Below, piece after piece: positions 1 through 7,200 of a stretch of DNA of 9,197 bases (positions are counted from its first letter, which is position 1; every line of letters starts with the position of its first letter). Below the pieces are notes generated by a model. It did not search any database. It was given only the letters and a program-made list of their open reading frames with translations, and was not told the origin of the DNA. The stretch spans positions 1 through 9,197 of the forward strand of contig CAMTOT010000105.1 in the NCBI GenBank assembly GCA_947074165.1, given 5' to 3'. A program made the position numbers and the translations under genes. The DNA comes from an uncultured Bacteroidales bacterium. GTDB taxonomy: Bacteria > Bacteroidota > Bacteroidia > Bacteroidales > JAUNSR01.

Positions 1-48
1 TCTACACCAGGACGTACACTCTTTCCCTACACGACGCTCTTCCGATCT
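1..48 (+). other. Illumina TruSeq P5/i5 adapter (vector-like contamination)
   Basis: This is synthetic library sequence, not genome. It reads as the end of the P5 arm (TCTACAC, 1-7), an 8-base index CAGGACGT (8-15) that matches TruSeq HT index D507 as I remember the index table, then the Read 1 primer site (16-48) ending in GCTCTTCCGATCT. The match to the adapter is exact. Genomic sequence begins at 49. It most likely entered the contig through untrimmed read-through of short inserts. Confidence 0.98.
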
Positions 49-80
49 AAAAAAGCTCCGGAATAGATTCCGAAGCTTTT
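49..80 (-). terminator. Intrinsic terminator of pheS
   Basis: On the minus strand, 23 nt past the pheS stop, a 14-bp stem (arms 67-80 and 51-64) closes on a very small loop. It pairs fully in RNA if one G-U wobble is allowed; on the plus strand the same position would be a C-A mismatch, which favours minus-strand use. The stem runs into a U tract (49-54) that is cut off directly by the adapter, so its full length is unknown. Confidence 0.85.
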
Positions 81-103
81 CTATGATATTATATAAAAGT
101 GTA

Positions 104-1123
104 TTATTTAGCCTTTTTAAACTGTTCAAGGAAACGTTTGTCATTTTCAGAGAACATTCTAAGGTCTTTAACTCTATATTTAAGGTTCGTTATACGCTCT
201 ACTCCCATTCCTAAAGCATAGCCGCTATATATCTTACTATCAATGCCACACGATTCCAATACATTAGGATCAACCATCCCGCATCCAAGTATCTCTACCC
301 ATCCTGTATTTTTACAGAAAGGACATCCTTTGCCTCCGCATATGTTGCAAGATATATCCATTTCGGCTGAAGGTTCGGTGAAAGGGAAGTAAGACGGACG
401 AAGTCTGATCTTAGTATCAGCTCCGAACATCTCTTTTGCAAAATATAAAAGAGCTTGTTTTAAATCGGCGAAAGAAACATTTTTATCGACATAAAGAGCC
501 TCAACCTGATGGAAGAAACAATGTGCGCGATATGAAATAGCCTCATTTCGGTAAACTCTTCCCGGACAAATAATGCGGATAGGCGGCTGTGTCTTTTCCA
601 TAACGCGAGCCTGTACTGATGAGGTATGAGTTCTTAGTAGTATGTCTGGATTGCTTTGAATAAAAAAAGTATCCTGCATATCACGAGCCGGGTGATCGTC
701 AGCAAAATTAAGAGCGCCGAATACATGCCAGTCATCTTCGACCTCGGGACCTTCTGCAATAGAGAATCCAAGACGTGAAAAAATGTCAATAATCTCATTT
801 TTTACGATAGAAAGAGGGTGGCGAGTACCAATCTCATCAGGATATGATGTTCTGGTAAGGTCAATGCCTTCCTCAATATTGTCAGTTTGAGCATGCTGCT
901 CTTTTAGAGAGTTGATTTTAGTCTGAGCTTTGTCTTTAAGTTCATTCAAAAGCTGTCCAACAATTTTCTTTTCTTCTGCTGCAACATTTCTAAAATCTGC
1001 CATCAACTGAGAAATCTCACCTTTCTTACTAAGATATTTTATTCGAATAGTTTCTATTTCATCAGCATTATTGGCGATAATAGATTCTATTTCCGCTGAG
1101 AGCGCTTTAATTTTATTAATCAT
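104..1123 (-). CDS. pheS: Phenylalanine--tRNA ligase alpha subunit
   Basis: This is the catalytic alpha subunit of the cytoplasmic (alpha-beta)2 enzyme that attaches phenylalanine to tRNA-Phe using ATP. The 339-residue length is usual for Bacteroidales. Residues 1-80 form the charged, helical, coiled-coil-like N-terminal arm expected to contact tRNA. The class II catalytic core follows: DHPARDMQDTFF (143-154), motif 2 around GRVYRNEAISYRAHCFFHQVE (split at 188-198 and 199-208), a four-cysteine patch at 259, 262, 267 and 270 followed by GWVEILGCGMV, and motif 3 GMGVER (305-310). All expected motifs are present and the gene is complete. The upstream region has no Shine-Dalgarno motif. The gene is divergent from tilS and has its own terminator. 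The beta subunit (pheT) is not in the window, which fits the usual separation of the two genes in this phylum. Confidence 0.98.
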   Translation of the reverse strand: MINKIKALSAEIESIIANNADEIETIRIKYLSKKGEISQLMADFRNVAAEEKKIVGQLLNELKDKAQTKINSLKEQHAQTDNIEEGIDLTRTSYPDEIGTRHPLSIVKNEIIDIFSRLGFSIAEGPEVEDDWHVFGALNFADDHPARDMQDTFFIQSNPDILLRTHTSSVQARVMEKTQPPIRIICPGRVYRNEAISYRAHCFFHQVEALYVDKNVSFADLKQALLYFAKEMFGADTKIRLRPSYFPFTEPSAEMDISCNICGGKGCPFCKNTGWVEILGCGMVDPNVLESCGIDSKIYSGYALGMGVERITNLKYRVKDLRMFSENDKRFLEQFKKAK

Positions 1124-1273
1124 TTTGAAATTAGTTTACATTTTCTGTTGCAAATTTAATAAACATAAAATGTTTCTTCCTATTTTCGTAAGGAATTTTT
1201 GATTCCCGATTGTTATAAATACAGGAGTATAAGCGCATTTTTTATAGTATTAATAAAGCAATAACACTAAATT
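1124..1273. promoter_or_regulatory. Divergent promoter region between pheS and tilS
   Basis: This is 150 nt of AT-rich sequence between two genes that point away from each other, so both promoters should lie here. For pheS there is an exact Bacteroidetes -7 match, TAAATTTG, on the minus strand at 1151-1158, about 28 nt before the start codon, but no TTTG-like -33 element at the usual 19-21 nt. For tilS the best plus-strand match is AATTTTTG (1194-1201), one base off consensus and also without a -33 element. I see no operator-like palindrome. The existence of promoters here follows from the layout; the exact sites are weak guesses. Confidence 0.5.
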
Positions 1274-2617
1274 ATGATAAATAAAATATTATCGAATGTA
1301 GAATCTTTTATACAGGCTCATGGTATGCTTGACAAAGATCGTCCTGTATTGATTGGTTTAAGCGGAGGAGCAGACTCTACAGCCTTACTTGATATTTTAT
1401 GTAGTCTGGATTATAAATGCATTGCCGTGCATTGCAACTTTAAACTAAGGGGTGATGAGTCTATTCGTGATTATGAGTTTTCAAGAATGACAGCTCAAAA
1501 CTATGGAGTAGAGTTTCATAGTGTAGAGTTTGATACTGTCGATTATGCTCAAAGTAACGGCATATCTATAGAGATGGCTTGTAGAGATTTACGTTATATA
1601 TGGTTTGATGCCCTTATCGATGATCTTAAAGCTCAGGCAATTGCTGTGGCTCATCATAAAGATGATAGTGTAGAGACTCTTTTTTTGAATCTGACACGTG
1701 GCACTGGAATCACTGGTCTTACAGGCATAAGAGCTGTTAATGGTAGGGTAGTAAGGCCAATGCTTAATCTCACTAGAGAGGAAATAGAGCTTTATCTGAA
1801 AAAGAAAAGAGTCGAGTTTATTATTGACAGTAGTAATAAGCAAGATATATACAAAAGAAATAAAATCAGGCTAAATATACTTCCTCAGTTAAAGCAACTG
1901 AATCCATCTGTTACAGAATCTATAACACGAACAATTGCAAACTTGCAGGAAACAGAAAAAATATACAGGGAAAGTATTGATAATGCAAAATGTAAAACGT
2001 TACTAAAAGAGGATGATCAGACCAAGATTAATATAAAAGAGCTATTAAACTATATATCTCCGCAAACGCTCTTATTTGAAATTCTTAAAGATTTTAATAT
2101 CTCCGGAGATTTGCAGAAAGAAATATTTGATTCACTTACGGGTATCTCTGGTAAGCAGTTCTTTACGAATGAATATAGAATACTTAAAGACAGAGAGTAT
2201 CTCATTATAACAGATAATGATTCTGATAATTGTTTGATAAATAGTGTTTTGATAGAAAAAGACGTGGAGGAGCTATCTTATCCTGTCAAACTTTCTTTAA
2301 AAATATTTGATTCAATAAAAGGGTTCAGTATACCACGTGATAAAAATGTGGCGTGTTTTGATGCGGACAAAATTATTTGGCCTCTTGTTTTGAGATCATA
2401 TAAGATCGGAGATTCATTTATCCCTTTAGGAATGAACAATTATAAGAAAGTAAGTGATTTTTTTTCAGATAATAAGGTTTCAATTATAGATAAGGAAAAA
2501 GCTCTTGTATTGGAAAGTGACGACAAAATAATATGGCTTATAGGTTATCGAAATGATAACAGGTTTAGAATATCAGATAAGACACAACGTGTATTGATGA
2601 TAAGCATACAGGATTAA
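1274..2617 (+). CDS. tilS: tRNA(Ile)-lysidine synthetase
   Basis: It converts C34 of the CAU-anticodon tRNA-Ile to lysidine using ATP and lysine, so that the tRNA reads AUA codons as isoleucine. It is a cytoplasmic, normally essential enzyme. The N-type ATP-pyrophosphatase domain carries the PP-loop SGGADS (30-35). Further family landmarks are AHHKDDSVETLFLNLTRGTG (126-145), RPML (161-164) and DSSN with RNKIR (185-199). A middle helical region is followed by a C-terminal TilS_C domain: GDSFIPLGM near 377-385, KKVSDFF, and WLIGYRNDNRF near the end. The 447-residue length suits Bacteroidales TilS, and the start 22-29 residues ahead of the PP-loop is typical. There is no Shine-Dalgarno motif. 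No strong terminator separates it from rho, 239 nt downstream in the same direction, so readthrough into rho is possible. Confidence 0.96.
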   Translation: MINKILSNVESFIQAHGMLDKDRPVLIGLSGGADSTALLDILCSLDYKCIAVHCNFKLRGDESIRDYEFSRMTAQNYGVEFHSVEFDTVDYAQSNGISIEMACRDLRYIWFDALIDDLKAQAIAVAHHKDDSVETLFLNLTRGTGITGLTGIRAVNGRVVRPMLNLTREEIELYLKKKRVEFIIDSSNKQDIYKRNKIRLNILPQLKQLNPSVTESITRTIANLQETEKIYRESIDNAKCKTLLKEDDQTKINIKELLNYISPQTLLFEILKDFNISGDLQKEIFDSLTGISGKQFFTNEYRILKDREYLIITDNDSDNCLINSVLIEKDVEELSYPVKLSLKIFDSIKGFSIPRDKNVACFDADKIIWPLVLRSYKIGDSFIPLGMNNYKKVSDFFSDNKVSIIDKEKALVLESDDKIIWLIGYRNDNRFRISDKTQRVLMISIQD

Positions 2618-2685
2618 AATTTAATGTATCTTTTTGCATAAAGAGTATTTCTTTTACAAAGTATCTCATATTTATTCTTTTAATA

Positions 2686-2715
2686 TTGATTAGAAAAAAA
2701 AATATATTAATTTTG
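2686..2715 (+). promoter_or_regulatory. Bacteroidetes-type promoter of rho
   Basis: A TTG -33 element (2686-2688) and an exact TAnnTTTG -7 element, TAATTTTG (2708-2715), are separated by 19 nt, the spacing known for the primary sigma factor of this phylum. The spacer is an A-rich tract. Transcription would start near 2720, leaving a leader of roughly 135 nt before the rho start codon. This is the clearest promoter in the window. Confidence 0.68.
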
Positions 2716-2785
2716 CATCATAACCGGATACTCCAAAGGTATATGTCTTTATATATCGTTTTATAATCCCATATTTTTTTATTTA

Positions 2786-2822
2786 TATTCTACTGTAACT
2801 TATCTTCCCCCTAAGTAGAATA
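2786..2822 (+). promoter_or_regulatory. Hairpin in the rho leader
   Basis: A 9-bp perfect inverted repeat, TATTCTACT (2786-2794) and AGTAGAATA (2814-2822), encloses a 19-nt loop containing the pyrimidine run CTTCCCCC. A competing smaller stem, ACTTA (2798-2802) with TAAGT (2812-2816), shares part of the right arm, so the two cannot form together. It lies 35 nt before the rho start codon, inside the predicted untranslated leader. A role in controlling rho is inference: Rho is autoregulated through its leader in other bacteria and prefers C-rich, unpaired RNA. It could also be chance in AT-rich sequence. Confidence 0.4.
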
Positions 2823-2856
2823 ATCAATTGGATAATTTAATACATTTCTCAAATCA

Positions 2857-5001
2857 ATGTATAATATAATAGAATTAAAAGCCAAAGAACTTACTGAGCT
2901 TAAAAAGATAGCCAAAGAACTGGGTCTTAAAAAGTTCAATTCTCTTGAAGCTGAAGACTTAATTTACAGGATATTGGATGAACAGGCCATCGCCATGGCT
3001 GTGAAAAATCCTACTCTTGGAGATGAAAAGAAGAAAGTTGCAAGAAAAACAAAGGCTCCATCTCAGAAAAATGCAAAAATCTCTGAAGAGAAAGTGCAGG
3101 TAAAAGAGCCTAAAGCTCAGAAAACGAAAAGCACACCTAAAAAGAAAGACGAGTTATCTCAAAGCTCTGAATCGAAAGATCAGAGAAATGACAGACGCAA
3201 GGGCAAACAATCCAAACAAGAGGATACTAAGATAAATGAAAGTAAAAGTCTTGAAGTAGCTCAGGTAGAGGAAAATAATACTACCAAAGATGTAATCGTC
3301 AATAAAAAAGTGCCTGTAGTCATTAATAAAAAAGAGGTTGTAAATTCCGAAGCAATTCAAATAGAACCATTAACAGATAAAAAGGAATCTTCAGTAGAAG
3401 CTGTAGATTCAAAAGAAAATTTATCTCTTGCTTTGACGGATGAAAAAGGTGCAGCTGTAGTTAATAATGAAAGTAAAGAGGCTACTCAGGATGATGTTAC
3501 ATCTGAACCTGTAGCTTCCACTGAGATTGTAAATAAGAACAAACAAGCTTTTCTTTCATTTTTTCCTCAGAATAGACCTAAGAATCCAAACAATAATCAA
3601 AATAACAGGCGTAATGTCCAGAAAGAGTCTCTTTCAAGAGATAATCAGACAGAAAAAAATAATAAAGGATCTAAGCCTCAAAAAGGAACTGATCAGCAGC
3701 CTGTGCTTAATAAAGAGCGTCAGACAGAACGTGTGTCAGAGCGTCAGATAGATAGACCGGAAAGATCTAATGAGCGTCAGTTTGACCGACAGGAAAGACA
3801 AGAACGCACAATAGAACGTCAGGATAGATCAGAACAACGTACTAATGAACGTCAGGAAAGGCTGCAGGAGCAGAATTATGATTTTGATGGTATATTGTTT
3901 GGTTCAGGAGTTTTAGACTTGCTAAATGACGGTTATGGTTTTCTTCGTTCTCCTGATTATAATTATTTTACATCACCTGATGATATCTATGTATCTCAGT
4001 CTCAAATAAAACTTTTTGGACTTAAAAAAGGTGATGTAGTAGAGGGCCCAATAAGACCACCGAGGGAGGGTGAAAAATATTTTCCTCTTATTAAGGTCGA
4101 TAAAATAAATGGTCGTTCTCCGGAATATGTAAGAGATCGTGTCCCTTTTGAACATCTTACGCCTCTTTTTCCAGATCAGAAATTTAATCTTACAAAAGGA
4201 TATAACGACTCGTTATCAGCGAGAGTTGTTGATATGTTCTCTCCTATAGGTAAAGGTCAGAGAGCTCTGATTGTAGCTCCGCCAAAAACAGGTAAAACTG
4301 TATTGCTTAAGGATATAGCAAATGCGATTTCATATAATCATCCTGAAGTTTATATGATTATACTTCTTATAGATGAACGTCCTGAAGAGGTTACAGACAT
4401 GGCTCGTAGTGTAAATGCAGAGGTAATTTCTTCTACATTTGATGAGCCGGCAGAGAGACATGTGAAAGTTGCTGATATGGTGCTCGAAAAAGCGAAACGA
4501 CTTACTGAGTGCGGCCATGATGTTGTTATTTTGCTAGACTCAATAACACGTCTTGCAAGAGCATTTAATACGGTGGCTCCTGCATCAGGGAAAGTTCTTT
4601 CCGGTGGTGTTGATGCTAATGCATTGCAACATCCTAAGCGTTTCTTTGGTGCTGCGCGTAATATTGAGAACGGCGGAAGTCTTACTATTATTGCTACTGC
4701 CCTTATTGAAACGGGTTCCAAAATGGATGAAGTTATATTTGAAGAGTTTAAGGGTACAGGTAATATGGAGCTTCAGCTTGATAGAAAACTTTCTAATAAA
4801 CGTATATTCCCGGCTGTAGACATTCAATCATCAAGTACACGTAGAGATGACTTACTGCTTGATAAAGATACATTAAACCGTATGTGGATTCTTCGGAGAT
4901 ATCTTTCTGATATGAACTCATTTGAAGCAATGGATTTTATCAGAAAACGAATGGAGAATACTCGTAATAATCAGGAGCTACTCCTATCTATGAATGATTG
5001 A
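2857..5001 (+). CDS. rho: Transcription termination factor Rho with long disordered insertion
   Basis: A hexameric RNA-dependent ATPase that binds nascent RNA and ends transcription. It has 714 residues against about 420 in E. coli. Residues 1-45 are the Rho N-terminal helical domain (ELTELKKIAKELGLKK). Residues ~50-340 are a low-complexity insertion: K/E/S-rich first (to ~230), N/Q-rich (231-285), then an R/E/Q-rich stretch (286-340). The cold-shock-like RNA-binding domain follows (FDGILFGSGVLDLL, GYGFLRSP, DDIYVS; ~343-420). The RecA-type motor has Walker A APPKTGKT (474-481), Walker B DVVILLDS (555-562), the Q-loop SGKVLSGGVD (577-586) and the R-loop/catalytic region to 668. All motor motifs look intact. 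The insertion is characteristic of Bacteroidota; in B. thetaiotaomicron the Rho disordered region has been reported to drive phase separation. The gene probably has its own promoter, and ends at the shared two-way terminator 3'. Confidence 0.98.
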   Translation: MYNIIELKAKELTELKKIAKELGLKKFNSLEAEDLIYRILDEQAIAMAVKNPTLGDEKKKVARKTKAPSQKNAKISEEKVQVKEPKAQKTKSTPKKKDELSQSSESKDQRNDRRKGKQSKQEDTKINESKSLEVAQVEENNTTKDVIVNKKVPVVINKKEVVNSEAIQIEPLTDKKESSVEAVDSKENLSLALTDEKGAAVVNNESKEATQDDVTSEPVASTEIVNKNKQAFLSFFPQNRPKNPNNNQNNRRNVQKESLSRDNQTEKNNKGSKPQKGTDQQPVLNKERQTERVSERQIDRPERSNERQFDRQERQERTIERQDRSEQRTNERQERLQEQNYDFDGILFGSGVLDLLNDGYGFLRSPDYNYFTSPDDIYVSQSQIKLFGLKKGDVVEGPIRPPREGEKYFPLIKVDKINGRSPEYVRDRVPFEHLTPLFPDQKFNLTKGYNDSLSARVVDMFSPIGKGQRALIVAPPKTGKTVLLKDIANAISYNHPEVYMIILLIDERPEEVTDMARSVNAEVISSTFDEPAERHVKVADMVLEKAKRLTECGHDVVILLDSITRLARAFNTVAPASGKVLSGGVDANALQHPKRFFGAARNIENGGSLTIIATALIETGSKMDEVIFEEFKGTGNMELQLDRKLSNKRIFPAVDIQSSSTRRDDLLLDKDTLNRMWILRRYLSDMNSFEAMDFIRKRMENTRNNQELLLSMND
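3715..3870 (+). repeat. Imperfect Arg/Glu/Gln-rich repeats in rho
   Basis: The codons for residues 287-338 of Rho contain five copies of GA(G/A)CGTCAG, at 3715, 3739, 3772, 3814 and 3847. They are spaced by 24, 33, 42 and 33 nt, all multiples of three, so the frame is kept. Each encodes the triplet ERQ, embedded in variants such as ERQTER, ERQIDR and RQERQER. It looks like in-frame expansion of a short unit that has since drifted. The stretch lies just before the RNA-binding domain. Confidence 0.75.
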
Positions 5002-5006
5002 TAAGT

Positions 5007-5065
5007 ATATACCATATAAAAAAAGCTGTCTGAATTAATCAGACAGCTTTTTTTATATGGTATAT
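5007..5065. terminator. Bidirectional terminator between rho and the helicase gene
   Basis: A perfect 27-bp inverted repeat (5007-5033 and 5039-5065) has a 5-nt loop. The G/C-containing core GCTGTCTGA pairs with TCAGACAGC and is flanked by seven A on the left (5018-5024) and seven T on the right (5048-5054), so each strand gives a stem followed by a U7 tract. It begins 5 nt after the rho stop. On the other strand its outer arm contains the stop codon (5053-5055) and the last three codons of the helicase gene. Confidence 0.93.
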
Positions 5066-7086
5066 TTATTACTGTTATTATTTCTAATATTTTCAGCTAT
5101 AAGACGGTGCTTTTCACAAAGATCGTTGTTTCCCTGAGCTTTGTAAGAGTCTGCGATGCGGTTATGAAGAGTGACATTTGCAGGCTTAATAGCCATCGCA
5201 TTAAAAAAATCACTAAGAGCAGACTCGTGGTCATTAAGTTTTGCACGTACCTTACCTCTATTATACAATGCTTTAAAATTAACGGGGCTTAAAGACACAG
5301 CTTTGTTAAGGCATAACATAGCTTCATAATACTTTTCCATATCATAAAGAGTCACCCCTTTTCTAACAAGTGCATCTATGTATTTAGGATTAAGCCTAAG
5401 TGCTTTATCAAAGTTCCTTAGTGCGGCATTAAGATCGTTTGCTTTTGTAACACACTCATTGCCCATAAGATAATACTCTTTTGCGAGATCATTTAATATT
5501 AGTCTTTGCTCTGAAAGTTCTTTCTTAAGTCTTTTAATCTGCACCTTTAGATTATTAATTATATTAAGTTTCTTGCGTATATATCTTTTTATCAATGGCT
5601 GTTCGATAATGTATTTTGAATGAATAGCTTTAAAAAAGTTATCCAACATTGATTCGAAATTACCTTTGTCAAAGTCAATTACAGTGTCTTTATAATATTT
5701 TATAGTATTGGCTTGTTTTAAAGCATTTTCAATAATAGCTGTGTTATTGAAAGTCTGACTAAACTTAACAATATCCTGATTAATAAATATATCAGACTGT
5801 CTTACCGGTTGTTTTAATGTGATTCCCTCTAAAGATGTTGCTCTTGAGAGTGCAACGTATGTTTGTCCTCCCGAAAATGCTCCTCCTTCAAGATCTATAA
5901 TTACATTATTGAAAGTAAGTCCCTGGCTTTTATGTATAGTGATGGCCCATGCAAGCCTTATCGGATATTGTATAAAAACACCCAATTCTGTTTCTTCTAT
6001 CCGTTTCTCTTTTTCATTATAAGTGTACTTTATATTTCTCCAAGATTCGGGCTCTACTTTAAATATATCTCCACTCTCTAATCTGACTTTTATTCCATCT
6101 TCTGAAATATCATGTATGCATGCGATAGTCCCGTTTACCCATCTTTTCTGATAATCATTTTTTATAAATATTATTTGTGCACCTTTTTTTATTATCAGAT
6201 CTTTCTCTGTGGGTAATGAACTTTCCGGGAAATCACCTTTTATATCTCCTAGAAATGTAAATTCCGGTTCCTCTATCTTATTTAGATGAGTAGTATTGAT
6301 TGTATTTACTTTTTCTTTTCTTGTAGCCAGTGTCATAGAAAAATTTATACTTTCACTGCATCCTTTTATATATCTGTTGTTTATAAATGTAAGATCAGTT
6401 CCGGATATATTATTTATTCGTATCCGGTCAAGAATAGAAATAAAAGCTATATCATTTTGTCTGTATACTTTTTTTAATTCAATAGGCACAAGATTAATGC
6501 TCTTAAAGACATTTGCACTAAAAAAGAATGGATTCGGATAGAACTTTGACAAAATATCTTTTGAATCTCTTGTAACTACAGGCTCAAGCTGAAATATATC
6601 ACCTACAAAAAGAAGTTGTTTGCCACCGAATGGCACTTTCATATTTTTTGAAAATACACGTAATAATCTGTCTATTACATCAATTGTATCAGCACGAACC
6701 ATTGATATTTCATCTATAATTATGAGTTCGACGTTTTTAATAAGTGCCCTCTGTTCTTTTGTGTATTTGAAAAACTCGAAGATTTTACCTTTTTCAAGAC
6801 TTAAGTTTTCATCTTCCGGAAGCATCGGTCGAAATGGAAGTTTGAAAAAAGAGTGTATAGTAGCGCCATCTACATTGATAGCCGCAACTCCTGTAGGCGC
6901 AAGAACGACAAATTTTTTTCGGGTATTACTGCATATAAACTTTAGAAATGTCGATTTACCACAGCCGGCCTTTCCCGTAAGGAAAACCGATTGGCTGGTA
7001 TTTTGGATAAGATTATACAGAGTCTGAAACTCTTGATTATCTAAGTCTATATTTAAAATATCTTTCGCTTTATTGTTTTTGTCCAT
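5053..7086 (-). CDS. Pif1/RecD-like SF1B helicase with C-terminal TPR repeats
   Basis: A predicted ATP-dependent 5'-3' DNA helicase of the Pif1 family fused to a protein-binding tail. Visible motor motifs are Walker A GKAGCGKST (38-46), motif Ia APTGVAAINVDGATIHSFF (63-81), Walker B IIIDEISM (122-129), motif III GGKQLLFVGDIFQLEPVV (154-171), motif IV region VYRQND (207-212), HKSQGLTF (385-392) and motif VI QTYVALSRATSLEG (408-421). Between them, around 300-345, is an SH3-like insert (GAQIIFIKNDYQKRWVNGT). After the motor comes a basic, coiled-coil-like linker (~500-535) and three to four TPR units of 34 residues (about 535-668: ALRNFDKALRLNPKY, AMLCLNKAVSLSPVN, ALSDFFNAMAIKPAN). The 677-residue length exceeds a core Pif1 (roughly 430) because of linker and TPRs. 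A role in replication, recombination or resolving DNA secondary structure follows from the family; the TPR partner is unknown. No frameshift seen; no Shine-Dalgarno motif. Confidence 0.92.
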   Translation of the reverse strand: MDKNNKAKDILNIDLDNQEFQTLYNLIQNTSQSVFLTGKAGCGKSTFLKFICSNTRKKFVVLAPTGVAAINVDGATIHSFFKLPFRPMLPEDENLSLEKGKIFEFFKYTKEQRALIKNVELIIIDEISMVRADTIDVIDRLLRVFSKNMKVPFGGKQLLFVGDIFQLEPVVTRDSKDILSKFYPNPFFFSANVFKSINLVPIELKKVYRQNDIAFISILDRIRINNISGTDLTFINNRYIKGCSESINFSMTLATRKEKVNTINTTHLNKIEEPEFTFLGDIKGDFPESSLPTEKDLIIKKGAQIIFIKNDYQKRWVNGTIACIHDISEDGIKVRLESGDIFKVEPESWRNIKYTYNEKEKRIEETELGVFIQYPIRLAWAITIHKSQGLTFNNVIIDLEGGAFSGGQTYVALSRATSLEGITLKQPVRQSDIFINQDIVKFSQTFNNTAIIENALKQANTIKYYKDTVIDFDKGNFESMLDNFFKAIHSKYIIEQPLIKRYIRKKLNIINNLKVQIKRLKKELSEQRLILNDLAKEYYLMGNECVTKANDLNAALRNFDKALRLNPKYIDALVRKGVTLYDMEKYYEAMLCLNKAVSLSPVNFKALYNRGKVRAKLNDHESALSDFFNAMAIKPANVTLHNRIADSYKAQGNNDLCEKHRLIAENIRNNNSNKYTI

Positions 7087-7095
7087 TATTGCCTA

Positions 7096-7137
7096 TAAAA
7101 ATTATGCAGGCAGTGCATATTATATGAACTGCCTGCA
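7096..7137 (-). terminator. Hairpin terminator after the antiporter gene
   Basis: A perfect 10-bp stem, TGCAGGCAGT (7105-7114) with ACTGCCTGCA (7128-7137), has a 13-nt loop that itself contains the palindrome CATATTATATG. On the minus strand it is followed by an interrupted U-rich run (7096-7104), as expected for a terminator ending the antiporter transcript about 64 nt past its stop. It also sits 19 nt before the helicase start codon, so it could instead be a leader structure of that gene. Confidence 0.65.
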
Positions 7138-7145
7138 CAAAAATA
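7138..7145 (-). promoter_or_regulatory. Possible -7 element for the helicase gene
   Basis: The minus strand reads TATTTTTG here, an exact TAnnTTTG match, about 52 nt before the helicase start. The only upstream TTG (7162-7164) is 16 nt away, shorter than the usual 19-21. It directly abuts the hairpin arm at 7128-7137, so transcription from it would start within or just before that stem. It is weak because such AT-rich octamers arise easily by chance. Confidence 0.3.
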
Positions 7146-7200
7146 ACAATAATTATCTGCTCAACACATCTACGTTGTAAATGAATAAACTTAAAATAGA

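Noticed and set aside
2618..2680. Possible terminator after tilS (AAAGA and TCTTT arms)
   Set aside because: The stem is only 5 bp of A/T-rich pairs with no following U tract.
2881..2940. Near-tandem 30-nt repeat at the start of rho (GCCAAAGAACT twice)
   Set aside because: It encodes AKELTELKKIAKELGLKK, the normal helical motif of the Rho N-terminal domain, so it reflects protein structure rather than a DNA element.
4350..4721. 123-residue open frame on the minus strand inside rho
   Set aside because: It lies wholly opposite the conserved Rho motor, shows no recognisable motif, and rho explains the coding signal here.
6620..7027. 135-residue open frame on the plus strand inside the helicase gene
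   Set aside because: It is antisense to the conserved helicase motifs I to III and has no family features; it is a shadow frame.
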